Below, piece by piece: positions 36,486-45,523 of a DNA stretch of 64,000 bases. Below the pieces are notes generated by a model. That model searched no databases. It was not told where the DNA came from and saw nothing but the letters and a program-made list of their open reading frames with translations. Where the stretch lies: contig NZ_CP072865.1 of NCBI RefSeq assembly GCF_017948245.1, forward strand, positions 459,501 to 523,500, in the 5' to 3' direction. Within the stretch, counting starts at the first letter, position 1. Every line of letters starts with the position of its first letter. A program made the position numbers and the translations under genes. This DNA is from Rhizobium sp. NLR16a. GTDB taxonomy: Bacteria; Pseudomonadota; Alphaproteobacteria; Rhizobiales; Rhizobiaceae.

Positions 36486-38960
36486 ATGGCGGATTTTATT
36501 GCAGTTATTCGGCGGGCCGTCGATGGCCTGGCTGAAAATACCCCCGAGATGCGGGTGAAAGTCTACGAGCGTGCTCGCGGCGCAGTGCAGCGGCAGCTCG
36601 AGAATATGAAGCCGCGTCCGCCGGAAGCCATGCTGCAACGCCAGCTCGAAAAGCTCGAGGCCGCCATCCGCGAAGTGGAGGCTGAACACTCCGAAGCGCT
36701 GCCCCTCGATGAGGCGGCTGGCGCCGGCGCCGCGCCGGAAATCTTGGAAGAACAAGCGGTTCCTGACGAAAGCACGTCGCCGCCTGCGCCCCAGACGGCT
36801 GTCGACGAGCCGGCCGGTGAAGCCGATGCGGGATCGCCGACAACCGACGCAGCCCACGAGCCGGATCACCTGGAAGCCGACGCACGGCAGGAAACTGAGG
36901 AAGAGGTCGCGGCTGAGGAGCCCCTTTCCGCGGAACCTGAGCCCGAACAAGCACCTGTTTCCGCTGAGACAGCTGCACCCGTCGAGGCCTATTGGCATCC
37001 CTCGCATGAGGAGGAGGCGCCGGCCGAGGAATGGCATGCCGGCGAGGCGCGTGACGTCGCCGCCGAAGAAATGCAGCCGGAACATCACGGCTTCGAAACG
37101 CCATCTGCCGATCATTCCTACGAGGAAGCCGACGAGCATCGTGCCGATGAGCAGCATCCCCAGGAGATCGCGGCCGAACCGGCGATGGCGGAAAGCCATG
37201 AGCCGAAGGCCGAGGCAGCTTACGAGCCCATCGAGTCGTTTCAGCCGATCACACGCGGCATGGAGCATGCATCCAACCGGCTCGTGGAGCCGGTCGCCGA
37301 TTTCGATCGGGCGGAATTCGTCGAACATAGCCGCGAGGAGCCGCTGCAGGCGGATGCTGCGGGACATTTCGATCCTGTCTGGGCCGAGCCTGCCGTCGAG
37401 ACGCCGGCTCCGGCGCCCAAGGATGCTGAGACCGAATGGGCCGAAGAGGAGCTCCGGCAATATTCGGAAACGGCGCCGGTCACCGGCGACGCTTCGGCGC
37501 GTGCCTTCGAAGACGTGATATCGAGTCTCGAGAAAATGGCGCCCGCCGCTGTCATGCCGGCCGCTAAGGAAGCTTTCTCCTGGGAGAAGGCTGCCTTTGA
37601 CGACCTGCCGCCGATCGAGGCAGGCACCGACAAGAAGACGCCCGTTTCATCGCATTTCGACGACGTTGATATCTTCGCGGAGGTGCACGACGGCAAGCCT
37701 ACACCCCCCGCCGGCGCGCCGAGCGAGGAGTGGCGCGAAGCGAAGGCCCTGCGTGGCTATGACCGCCGCGGTCCGATCGCCGCCGACGATGACGACGCCA
37801 ATCCGGCGATGGATATCGATCAGATCGTCGCCTCGAAGCTGCAGGGCAAGAATTTCCGCATGGAACCGAAGCGCCGCCGCTTCGGCATCGGCACGATAAT
37901 CACTCTCCTCTTCGCGCTTATCCTGATCGGTGGCGGCGCCTATGCCGGCTGGATGAACAGAGAAGCGCTGGTGGCGATGGTCGATGGGCTTGTCAGCTCG
38001 GCGCCATCGCAGGCTACGAGAAACGAGGCGGCAATGACGCCGGCGGGGTCCGAGACGTCGACTCAGGCCACGCCGACTCCAGCCCAGCCAGTTGCGCCGG
38101 AAGCGCAGAATCCGCCGCCGGCCGCGGCACAGCCGAACCAGCAAGTGGCGTCATTGAACAATGACGGCGCGGCGGCCAATTCCAAATTTACGCAACGACT
38201 GCTTTCCGACGGAACTGAAGTCGATAGCGGTCCGGCGACGGTGCCGGGAACGCCGACTGCCGAAGGAAAATCGGTGGCCGAACAGAATGTTGCGGCAGCG
38301 GATACGCCGCCCGCCAGCGCGCAAGGCGATGCGGCCCCGCCCGAAACGCTGACGCCGAACGGTCCCACGGCATCGCCGCAGCAGGCTGCGCCGGTCGGTT
38401 CGTCGGAAAAAATGTTCCTCTATGAGGAGCGTATCGGCCAGAGCTCGCCGACGGCCATCGAGGGAACGGTCGTCTGGAGCGTCCAGCACGAGGCCGGCCA
38501 GGACGGCCGGCAGGAGGCGACGGTGCAGGGCAACGTCAGCGTTCCCGAGCGCAACCTCTCCGCTCTCGTTACCTTCAAGCGCAACTCCGATCCGTCCCTG
38601 CCGGCAAGTCATCTCGTCGAGATCGTCTTCTCGGTGCCGCCGAATTTCGAAGGCGGCAGCATCGAGAGCGTCCAGCGCATTTCGATGAAGCGCACGGAAC
38701 AGGATCGCGGCGACGCGCTGATCGCGGTTCCGGCCAAGATCACCGATGATTTCCACATGATTGCGCTCAACGACTATCCCGATGCGCGCAAGGCCAATCT
38801 CGATCTGTTGTCGACCCGCAACTGGATCGATATTCCGATCACCTACCGCAACGGCCGCCGTGCGCTGCTGACAATGGAGAAGGGGGGCACGGGAACGAAC
38901 GCCTTCAATACAGCCATCAAGGAGTGGACTGCACTCGGGGATGTCTCCACGAGCCAGTGA
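36486..38960 (+). CDS. Large acidic, single-span membrane protein of unknown function
   Basis: An 824-residue protein conserved in rhizobia as far as recognised, without an assigned function. Residues 1-65 are a basic, helical start (ADFIAVIRRAVDGLAENTPE, with RGAVQRQLENMKPRPPE). About 65-460 are low-complexity, very rich in E, A, P and H and probably disordered. One transmembrane helix (about 465-485, IITLLFALILIGGGAYAGW) follows a basic KRRR stretch, so the N-terminus is cytoplasmic. A Pro/Ala/Gln-rich linker leads to a folded C-terminal domain (about 640-820, starting SEKMFLYEERIG). It lies just after purA and may be co-transcribed. Confidence 0.85.
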   Translation: MADFIAVIRRAVDGLAENTPEMRVKVYERARGAVQRQLENMKPRPPEAMLQRQLEKLEAAIREVEAEHSEALPLDEAAGAGAAPEILEEQAVPDESTSPPAPQTAVDEPAGEADAGSPTTDAAHEPDHLEADARQETEEEVAAEEPLSAEPEPEQAPVSAETAAPVEAYWHPSHEEEAPAEEWHAGEARDVAAEEMQPEHHGFETPSADHSYEEADEHRADEQHPQEIAAEPAMAESHEPKAEAAYEPIESFQPITRGMEHASNRLVEPVADFDRAEFVEHSREEPLQADAAGHFDPVWAEPAVETPAPAPKDAETEWAEEELRQYSETAPVTGDASARAFEDVISSLEKMAPAAVMPAAKEAFSWEKAAFDDLPPIEAGTDKKTPVSSHFDDVDIFAEVHDGKPTPPAGAPSEEWREAKALRGYDRRGPIAADDDDANPAMDIDQIVASKLQGKNFRMEPKRRRFGIGTIITLLFALILIGGGAYAGWMNREALVAMVDGLVSSAPSQATRNEAAMTPAGSETSTQATPTPAQPVAPEAQNPPPAAAQPNQQVASLNNDGAAANSKFTQRLLSDGTEVDSGPATVPGTPTAEGKSVAEQNVAAADTPPASAQGDAAPPETLTPNGPTASPQQAAPVGSSEKMFLYEERIGQSSPTAIEGTVVWSVQHEAGQDGRQEATVQGNVSVPERNLSALVTFKRNSDPSLPASHLVEIVFSVPPNFEGGSIESVQRISMKRTEQDRGDALIAVPAKITDDFHMIALNDYPDARKANLDLLSTRNWIDIPITYRNGRRALLTMEKGGTGTNAFNTAIKEWTALGDVSTSQ

Positions 38961-39043
38961 GTGGGTTCTCGATGCCTTGTGCCACCGGCCTCCTCATTCG
39001 CCGGCTGGCTCCCGCTGGCGTCGAGCCACAGGTCTCGACCCGT

Positions 39044-39169
39044 CCTTCGGACCCCCGCTGGGGAGAAGAGAATCGTGGCAAGCTCCTGTCTTTCATAAAG
39101 CATTCTTTTTGGAAATGAGGGCGAGCAGCTTGCTCCTCCTCTTCTCCCCAGCAGACGGTGGCCCGAAGG
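39044..39169. repeat. RIME-like rhizobial intergenic mosaic element
   Basis: A long imperfect inverted repeat. The left arm at 39044-39070 (CCTTCGGACCCCCGCTGGGG then AGAAGAG) is mirrored at 39139-39169 (CTCTTCTCCCCAGC then a diverged stretch and CCGAAGG). The GGGGAGAAG/CTTCTCCCC core and flanking GGATGAGGGGGG are the hallmark of RIME elements in Rhizobium and relatives. The 331-bp gap between the membrane protein gene and rpoH holds only this element and the rpoH terminator; no gene is seen there. Confidence 0.75.
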
Positions 39170-39235
39170 GTCGGATGAGGGGGGCTGCACGGCACCCCTT
39201 TGACGTCCTTCCCGCAGGCGTCGCCCGCTACAAAA

Positions 39236-39270
39236 CAAAAACGCCACCTCCCGTCTAGGAGGTGGCGTTT
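39236..39270 (-). terminator. Rho-independent terminator of rpoH
   Basis: ACGCCACCTCC (39241-39251) pairs with GGAGGTGGCGT (39258-39268) around a 6-base loop, with two more A-T pairs at the base. Read on the minus strand, the stem is followed by a T-rich tract (TTTTTGTTTTG). It begins 22 bases after the rpoH stop codon. Confidence 0.9.
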
Positions 39271-39291
39271 GCAATTCTCGAGCTCAGCCGA

Positions 39292-40200
39292 TCAGGCCGT
39301 GGCTTCGACGACGCGAATGGCCTTGGCGCGTTCCAGGGCTTCCTTGCGAACAGCATCCTGCACCTTTTCAAAGGCGCGGACTTCGATCTGACGGACGCGT
39401 TCGCGGCTGATGTCGAACTCGGCCGAGAGATCTTCCAGCGTCACCGGATCCTCGGCAAGGCGGCGGGCCTCGAAGATGCGGCGCTCGCGTTCGTTCAGAA
39501 CACTCATTGCTTTGGCCAGCATGCGCCGGCGGGTTTCGAGCTCATCCTGTTCGATCAGCACGTCTTCCTGGCTCTCATGGTCGTCCACAAGCCAATCCTG
39601 CCATTGACCGCTGTCGCCTTCGGCCGCCTTGATCGGCGCGTTCAGCGAGGCGTCGCCGGAGAGACGGCGGTTCATCGAGATGACCTCCTCCTCCGAGACG
39701 TTCAGCTTGGTGGCGATTTCCGAGACGTGCTCCGGCTTCAGGTCGCCGTCGTCGATCGCCTGGATGCGGCCCTTCAGCCGGCGCAGATTGAAGAACAGAC
39801 GCTTCTGGTTGGCGGTCGTGCCCATTTTCACCAGCGACCACGACCGTAGGATATATTCCTGGATCGAGGCCTTGATCCACCACATGGCGTAGGTGGCGAG
39901 GCGGAAGCCGCGTTCGGGATCGAATTTCTTGACGGCCTGCATCAGACCGACATTGCCTTCAGAGACGACTTCGCCGATCGGCAGGCCGTAGCCGCGATAA
40001 CCCATCGCGATCTTCGCGACGAGGCGAAGATGGCTGGTGACGAGTTTATGGGCAGCGTCGCGGTCGCCATGCTCGGCATAACGCTTGGCCAACATATATT
40101 CCTGCTGCGGCTCCAGCATCGGGAATTTGCGGATTTCGTCGAGATAACGGTTGAGACCGGCTTCGCCGGCGGTAATGGACGGCAAGGTATTTCGGGCCAT
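39292..40200 (-). CDS. rpoH: RNA polymerase sigma factor RpoH (sigma-32 type)
   Basis: A 302-residue sigma-70 family member. Region 2 reads SHLRLVAKIAMGYRGYGLPI and RGFRLATYAMWWIKASIQEY; the RpoH box QKRLFFNLR identifies the heat-shock group; region 4 ends with ISRERVRQIEVRAFEKVQ. It directs transcription of chaperone and stress genes. Rhizobia carry two rpoH paralogues; this resembles the main one (RpoH1) but the call between them is not certain from one copy. It is monocistronic with its own terminator. Confidence 0.95.
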   Translation of the reverse strand: MARNTLPSITAGEAGLNRYLDEIRKFPMLEPQQEYMLAKRYAEHGDRDAAHKLVTSHLRLVAKIAMGYRGYGLPIGEVVSEGNVGLMQAVKKFDPERGFRLATYAMWWIKASIQEYILRSWSLVKMGTTANQKRLFFNLRRLKGRIQAIDDGDLKPEHVSEIATKLNVSEEEVISMNRRLSGDASLNAPIKAAEGDSGQWQDWLVDDHESQEDVLIEQDELETRRRMLAKAMSVLNERERRIFEARRLAEDPVTLEDLSAEFDISRERVRQIEVRAFEKVQDAVRKEALERAKAIRVVEATA

Positions 40201-40389
40201 AGTGCACCCTCCTAAAGTGAATTCCGGCTCCCGATGGAAACGCGCCCCCGCGTTAAAAGGCGAACCGGGACGTGCGGCTTTTGTTCCAAGCCCGCACTAA
40301 GTCCATATACAGATAAGTATGGCGAAACGGCGGTTCAAGGTGCCGCTCACGCAGGTGTGAGGCGGCGAGAGCGGTGTCCCGAAGCCGCT

Positions 40390-41415
40390 TTATCGTCGCA
40401 ATGCCTCGACCAGTTTCACCATATCGTCCGGCAGCGGTATTTCGAAATGCTTGAGTTCGCCGGTGCGGGGATGCTCGAATTGCAGCATGAAGGCATGCAG
40501 TGCCTGACGGCCGAAACCATTGACAACCTTGCGGATCTCTTCGGGCAGCAGATTGGCCTTGGTCCTGAAGCCGGCGCCGTAAACGATGTCGCCAACGAGC
40601 GGATGACCGATATGGGCCATGTGCACGCGAATCTGATGGGTGCGGCCGGTTTCCAAGTGGCACTCGACCAGCGACGCGAGCGCGGTCGCGTCAGGGTTCT
40701 CCTGGAAGCGCTCGATCACTTCGTAGTGGGTGATCGCCGCGTCGGCATCCTGGCTGTCGGTGCGCTTGACGGCCCGGCGGGTGCGGTCGCCGGTGGCGCG
40801 GCCGAGAGGCGCATCGATTGTTCCCGACAGAGCGCGGGGACGGCCCCAGACGACTGCCCGGTAAGCCCGCTCCAGCGGCATGCTGCGGCCGTGGTCGGCA
40901 AATTGAAGCGAGAGGTGGCGATGGGCGACGTCGTTCTTGGCGACGACCATGACGCCTGTCGTGTCCTTGTCGAGACGATGGACAATGCCAGGACGGCGCA
41001 CGCCGCCGATGCCGGAGAGCGTATCGCCGCAATGATGGATCAGCGCGTTGACCAGAGTTCCTGTCCAGTTACCGGAGCCGGGATGGACGACCAGACCTGC
41101 CGGTTTCGATATGACGATAAGGTCATCGTCCTCATAAAGGATGTCGAGCGGGATATCTTCGCCCTTTGGGGTCGGGTCTTCAGGTTCGGGCAGGGTGATT
41201 TCGAAGCTGTCGCCGACGCGCACCTTGCGCTGCGGATCGGTAACCTGCTCGCCTCGCAAAGAAACCAGCCCCTCCTTGATCAGCGCCTTGATGCGGCTGC
41301 GGGAAAAATCCTTACCGACCTGCGCGGTCAGCCATGCGTCGAGCCGGCCTTCGGCGGTTTCATCGGCGGTCAGGACTTTTCTAATGCCGGCTGCTTGTTT
41401 AAAGGGGTCGCTCAA
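40390..41415 (-). CDS. RluD-type 23S rRNA pseudouridine synthase
   Basis: A 341-residue RluA-family enzyme. The N-terminal S4 RNA-binding domain (RLDAWLTAQ, FSRSRIKALIKEGLVSLRG) precedes the catalytic domain, which has ISKPAGLVVHPGSG and GIVHRLDKDTTGVMVVAK with the catalytic Asp in RLDKDTTG. It isomerises uridines in large-subunit rRNA, as RluD does for helix 69 (by family). The start is TTG at 41415 with GGAGAAG 7 bases upstream; the ORF can be read from 41466, but that overlaps the divergent gene. Confidence 0.93.
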   Translation of the reverse strand: MSDPFKQAAGIRKVLTADETAEGRLDAWLTAQVGKDFSRSRIKALIKEGLVSLRGEQVTDPQRKVRVGDSFEITLPEPEDPTPKGEDIPLDILYEDDDLIVISKPAGLVVHPGSGNWTGTLVNALIHHCGDTLSGIGGVRRPGIVHRLDKDTTGVMVVAKNDVAHRHLSLQFADHGRSMPLERAYRAVVWGRPRALSGTIDAPLGRATGDRTRRAVKRTDSQDADAAITHYEVIERFQENPDATALASLVECHLETGRTHQIRVHMAHIGHPLVGDIVYGAGFRTKANLLPEEIRKVVNGFGRQALHAFMLQFEHPRTGELKHFEIPLPDDMVKLVEALRR

Positions 41416-41456
41416 GACGCTTCTTCTCCGACGTATTTTTAGAACGGAACGCAAAG

Positions 41457-41840
41457 ATGACCGCAATCGAGCCAGACGACCAGGAAGAGAAGCCCCTTGA
41501 TCCGGCGATGGAAAGTGTCCGGCGCAAGATGGTCCGCCTGCAGATTGTATCCGGCGCCATCATGTTCGTCAGCCTTATGGCGGTCTTCGGCGCTGTTGTC
41601 TACAAGACGATGCGCGAGCCCAAGGAGACCGCGTCCACTGCCGCAGCTTCCGGTGTGCCTTCGGATGCACCGCTTGCTGCGACCCTTTCCCTGCCGCTCG
41701 GGTTCAAGGTGCAGTCAACCTCGTTTTCGGCGGGACAGATCCTGTTCTATGGAGAAACGGTTGAAGGCACGAGGAAGGCGCTGGTATTCGATCTGAGGAC
41801 CGGCCGCACCGTCGCCGACGTCACCGTCGCCGGGAATTGA
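41457..41840 (+). CDS. Small single-span membrane protein (DUF6476-like)
   Basis: A 127-residue protein with an acidic N-terminus, one transmembrane helix (about 31-50, IVSGAIMFVSLMAVFGAVVY) and a periplasmic C-terminal domain of short strands (GFKVQSTSFSAGQILFYGE, then LVFDLRTGRTVADV). The layout recalls the small proteins next to SpoU and RluD genes in many Alphaproteobacteria, sometimes listed as DUF6476; this name is from memory. It is 6 bp upstream of the methyltransferase gene, so likely co-transcribed. Confidence 0.8.
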   Translation: MTAIEPDDQEEKPLDPAMESVRRKMVRLQIVSGAIMFVSLMAVFGAVVYKTMREPKETASTAAASGVPSDAPLAATLSLPLGFKVQSTSFSAGQILFYGETVEGTRKALVFDLRTGRTVADVTVAGN

Positions 41841-41846
41841 GGCGAG

Positions 41847-42665
41847 ATGGCCCCGATCGTCATCGACAGCGCCGACGACCCACGCATTGCCGAGTTTCGC
41901 GATATAAGAGAGCGTGACCTGACGGGCCGGGAAAACCGCTTTATCGCCGAAGGCACTGTCGTGCTGCGCATGCTCGCCGAGGCGCATGCGGCACGTCGCG
42001 GCTTCTCGGCCGAGAAAATCCTGCTGCTGCGCAATCGCGTCGACGGTCTGCAATCCATCCTCGAACGGTTTCCGGCTAGCGTGCCGGTTTATGTCGCCGA
42101 GGCTGAAGTGCTCGATGGTGTCGTCGGCTTTCATCTGCATCGCGGCGTTCTCGCCCTCGGCAAGCGAGAGGACCGCGGCGAGGCAGCACTTCTCGACGCA
42201 TTGCCGGAACGGGCGCTGGTGCTGGTCGGCTGCGGCATTTCCAACCACGACAATGCCGGCTCGATGTTTCGCAATGCTGCCGCCTTCCGGGCGGATGCCG
42301 TGCTGCTCGACGAAACCTGCTGCGATCCGCTCTATCGCAAGGCATTGCGCGTGTCGGTCGGCTCGGTGTTGAGCGTTCCGCACCGGCGCGGCGGCAAGGC
42401 GCTGGACCTGCTTCTGGCGCTTGCCCAACGTGGGTTTGCGATCTGGACGCTGTCGCCGCATGGGAAGACCGACATCCGCGCCATTCCGGCCGGGGCACGC
42501 ATGGCGCTCGTCATCGGCACGGAGGGGGAGGGCTTGCCGGAGGCACTGCTGGCGCACTTTCAGAGCGCCCGTATCCCGCAATCGGAGGAGCTCGACAGTC
42601 TCAACGCGGCGACTGCGACGGGGATCGCATTGTTTTCCATGGCCTCCGCCATGGGGCGGATCTGA
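41847..42665 (+). CDS. TrmH/SpoU family RNA 2'-O-methyltransferase
   Basis: A 272-residue SPOUT enzyme. An N-terminal RNA-binding L30e-like part (about 1-110) is followed by the knotted methyltransferase domain with motif 1 NHDNAGSMFRNAAAF, motif 2 LVIGTEGEGLP and motif 3 SLNAATATGIALF. It methylates a ribose in tRNA or rRNA with S-adenosylmethionine; the target nucleotide is not evident. It follows the small membrane protein gene closely and is convergent with the coiled-coil gene. Confidence 0.93.
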   Translation: MAPIVIDSADDPRIAEFRDIRERDLTGRENRFIAEGTVVLRMLAEAHAARRGFSAEKILLLRNRVDGLQSILERFPASVPVYVAEAEVLDGVVGFHLHRGVLALGKREDRGEAALLDALPERALVLVGCGISNHDNAGSMFRNAAAFRADAVLLDETCCDPLYRKALRVSVGSVLSVPHRRGGKALDLLLALAQRGFAIWTLSPHGKTDIRAIPAGARMALVIGTEGEGLPEALLAHFQSARIPQSEELDSLNAATATGIALFSMASAMGRI

Positions 42666-42696
42666 CGTTTGGAACGACGCGCGTCGGATCGATGGG

Positions 42697-43857
42697 CTAA
42701 CGCACCGGATTGGCGATGACGGCCGCCGCCCTGTCGGCAAGGCTGACGCGATCGTTCGGGTTCTTGTTGCCGGCATCCGGCAGCAGCGCGTGGATCGGTG
42801 AGGAAGGGCCCTCGTTGAGTGCGGTCAGCGCGACCATATTGGCGGCGATCGAGGCGATCTCCTCGCGGATCGCGCCATCGCGTCCGGTGACGGACTTTGC
42901 CTTCTGCAGGCGCTCGGCAAGGGCGGCGCTGCGCTTGCGGACATCCTCGCCCATCTCAGCCGTCACAGCGGCCGTGTCGAGCACGGATGCGGTCGTGTCT
43001 TCAGCCGTCAGTTCCGCCGGTAGTTCCGCCGCTATCTTGGCCAGGCCGGCATCGCGCAGCACCCGGTTGATCTTGCGGATCTCGGCATTGGCGGCTTTCA
43101 ACTGCTCCTTCAACTTGGCGATCTCCTGCTGACGGCGGGCGAGCTGCGTTTCCTTCTCGGCGGCGGAAGCGCTTTCGCGTGCAGCCTTGTCCTCCAGGCG
43201 GATCACCATATGCTGCTGCTGCGTCAGTTTCTGTTCGGCATCCCTAGCCCGCTTCTGGAGCAGGTTGACGTCCTGGCGCAATGTGTCGCGTTCGTCGCGC
43301 AGCGCGTTGGCGCGGAATTTCAGGCTTTCCGCTTCGGTCTCACGCGCGGCGAGATCGATTCTCAGCCCGTCGGCCTGTTCGATGAGTTTGCTCAGCCGCG
43401 TTCGCATTGTCGCCAGTTCGCTCTCCTTGTCGGCGGCGGATTGTTCGGCAATATGCAGATTGGTTTTCAACTGGCTGATGTAGTTCTCATCCTTGCGCAG
43501 GTGCGAGCGCTGCTCGGCCGCCTCGACATGCATCTCGCCGATCTGGGCCTGCAATTCGCCGATCTCGGCGGCGAGCCTGCCGGCATCGACGGCGAGCGCA
43601 TCGTGGCGCAGCTGGAGCGACAGGGATTTCTCGCGCTCACGCAGAAGGTCCTGGGTGGTGCGGGCATTCTCGGCGGCATGAAGCGCGCGCACCATATCCT
43701 TCTGGGCGCGAACCTCCTGCGGGCTCAGCGGCATCGTCGCCTTGAGACGGTTTTCGGTATACCAGACAATGCGGCGGTGAACGGCCGGCGAGACCAGAAA
43801 GACGAGGAAGGCCGCGGTCAGGAAGCCCAATCCGAACAAGAGAGCGTATTCGATCAC
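42697..43857 (-). CDS. Membrane-anchored coiled-coil protein of unknown function
   Basis: A 386-residue protein. One N-terminal transmembrane helix (about 3-25, YALLFGLGFLTAAFLVFLVS) is followed by roughly 220 residues of heptad-rich coiled coil (from about residue 50, for example LRLQ-like repeats rich in E, K, A, L and R). A less regular C-terminal part of about 100 residues follows. It resembles other rhizobial one-helix coiled-coil proteins without known role; envelope organisation is a guess. It is adjacent to EipA on the same strand, 116 bp downstream. Confidence 0.85.
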   Translation of the reverse strand: MIEYALLFGLGFLTAAFLVFLVSPAVHRRIVWYTENRLKATMPLSPQEVRAQKDMVRALHAAENARTTQDLLREREKSLSLQLRHDALAVDAGRLAAEIGELQAQIGEMHVEAAEQRSHLRKDENYISQLKTNLHIAEQSAADKESELATMRTRLSKLIEQADGLRIDLAARETEAESLKFRANALRDERDTLRQDVNLLQKRARDAEQKLTQQQHMVIRLEDKAARESASAAEKETQLARRQQEIAKLKEQLKAANAEIRKINRVLRDAGLAKIAAELPAELTAEDTTASVLDTAAVTAEMGEDVRKRSAALAERLQKAKSVTGRDGAIREEIASIAANMVALTALNEGPSSPIHALLPDAGNKNPNDRVSLADRAAAVIANPVR

Positions 43858-43973
43858 GGCGCGGCCATCGATTCGACAGTTAATACGGGGTCAGCCGCGA
43901 TGATTAAGCATGCATGGCACGCATGGCAAGGCCGCCGATGCCGGCGGCAGCCGATTCCTGCCGCTTTACCGCC

Positions 43974-44561
43974 TCAGAAGGGGTTCCAGGTCGGCGCCTG
44001 GGTGATCTTGAGATAACCGACATTGACCCCGAGGCGGGCGCCGACGCCAGTGCGGATCGGCACAACCAGCACGTCATTGTTTTTCAGCACCGTCATGCCG
44101 AAGCCGGCGATCACATAGGCCGAGCCACTGACGCCGCCGAAGCGGGCATAGATGCCGTCGATGGAGGGCAGGTCGTAGACCAGCATCATGACGCGCGAAC
44201 CCTGGCCGCCGTAATCGATGCCGAGAGACGGGCCCTGCCAGTAGAGCGGATGCTCGCCGGCGTTCTTGGTGTTGAGTTGGCCTTCGCCGTAGGTGAGACC
44301 GGCGATGAAGGCGCCGCCGCCTTCCTGCCCAAGAATATAACCGTTCGGCAGGCCGTATTTCTGGAAGGCGCTCTCGACCACCTTGGCAAGGCCGCCGCTG
44401 GCGGAGCCGAAGAAGGAGTGGCCGGCATCGATGATTTCCTGCATCGTATACTGACCGTTGTTCTGGGCCGCGGCCGGCCCGGCAATCATCAGCGAGGAGA
44501 AGACGAGGGCCGAAAGCAACCTGCAGAAGCCAATGAATCGGTGCGGAAATCGAGGGCGCAT
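43974..44561 (-). CDS. eipA: DUF1134 envelope protein (EipA-like)
   Basis: A 195-residue exported protein. It has a signal peptide (GFCRLLSALVFSSLMIAGPAAAQ), then the DUF1134 domain including YTMQEIIDAGHSFFG, GSRVMMLVYDLP and the C-terminal beta strands ending NPF. The Brucella homologue EipA is a periplasmic beta-barrel-like protein needed for envelope integrity. The start at 44561 is preferred because the signal peptide begins there; the frame could be read 46 codons upstream, into the divergent chpT promoter. CtrA-pathway genes lie next door. Confidence 0.88.
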   Translation of the reverse strand: MRPRFPHRFIGFCRLLSALVFSSLMIAGPAAAQNNGQYTMQEIIDAGHSFFGSASGGLAKVVESAFQKYGLPNGYILGQEGGGAFIAGLTYGEGQLNTKNAGEHPLYWQGPSLGIDYGGQGSRVMMLVYDLPSIDGIYARFGGVSGSAYVIAGFGMTVLKNNDVLVVPIRTGVGARLGVNVGYLKITQAPTWNPF

Positions 44562-44755
44562 GATGTCATCCGTTCGTCGTTTGGCTGGAGCGGGCACCCG
44601 CTCGCGTCGATTGCTGCATTTTGCGCCGATGATCTTAACAATCGGTTTACCAAATATGGTGTCATTATGGCACTGAATACGATCGCAAACTTCGCGCAAT
44701 TTTGATGAAGCATATTTGCGGGCGCGATGAGATTGCCGCCCTTCAGGAGACGATG

Positions 44756-45403
44756 ATGTCCAAGAACCCGAACCTCACCCTGTCCGGCCCGGATCTGGCC
44801 GCGCTTCTCTGCAGCCGCGTTTGCCACGATGTCATCTCGCCCGTCGGCGCGATCAACAACGGCCTGGAGCTTCTGGATGAAGGCGGCGCTGATTCCGATG
44901 CAATGGATCTGATCCGCACCAGTGCGCTCAACGCTTCCGTCCGCCTGAAATTCGCGCGCCTCGCCTTCGGCGCATCGGGTTCAGTCGGCGCCTCGATCGA
45001 TACCGGCGAGGCCGAGCGGGCCGCCAAGGATTTTGCCCTCGCCGAGAAGAAGACCGAGGTGATCTGGAACGGACCGCGTGCCATCGTGGCCAAGAACCGC
45101 GTCAAGCTGTTGCTCAACCTCTTCCTCGTCGCCTATTCGGCGATTCCGCGCGGCGGCGTGCTCGAGGTCACGCTCGAAAATCCTGAATTCGAGGCCAAGT
45201 TCACCCTCTCGGTGAAAGGCAAGCTGATGCGTCTGCCGCCGAAATTCGTCGAGATATCGACGGGGACGATCGAGGAAGCGATCGACGCCCATTCGATCCA
45301 GCCGTACTACGCCGTGCTTCTGGCCGAGGAGTGCGGAATGACGCTCGACCACAGCGCAAGTCCGGACGAACTGGTGTTCACGGCGACGGTTGCTGCGGTC
45401 TGA
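44756..45403 (+). CDS. chpT: Histidine phosphotransferase ChpT
   Basis: A 215-residue phosphotransferase of the CtrA phosphorelay. LSGPDLAALLCSRVCHDVIS carries the phosphorylated His (CHD), followed by PVGAINNGLELLDEG; the remainder forms a degenerate ATPase-like fold that does not bind ATP in known homologues. ChpT takes phosphate from the hybrid kinase CckA and passes it to CtrA and CpdR. The start at 44756 is 6 bases after GGAG; an adjacent ATG at 44753 and a longer frame from 44702 are less likely. cckA is not in the window. Confidence 0.93.
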   Translation: MSKNPNLTLSGPDLAALLCSRVCHDVISPVGAINNGLELLDEGGADSDAMDLIRTSALNASVRLKFARLAFGASGSVGASIDTGEAERAAKDFALAEKKTEVIWNGPRAIVAKNRVKLLLNLFLVAYSAIPRGGVLEVTLENPEFEAKFTLSVKGKLMRLPPKFVEISTGTIEEAIDAHSIQPYYAVLLAEECGMTLDHSASPDELVFTATVAAV

Positions 45404-45523
45404 TTTTTCGGCGTGCAGCAGCATGCTCTCGCCCGTCCGGTAACGATTCCTTAGCCTGATGGACCTATTCTCTTAGGTTGTGGAAGACCCCTCGTTGCGA
45501 CGAATGCGGGGAAAGGAGTAGTC

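Noticed and set aside
42697..43857. Possible SMC/RmuC-type DNA recombination protein
   Set aside because: Similarity is limited to generic coiled coil after one transmembrane helix; no nuclease or ATPase motif is visible.
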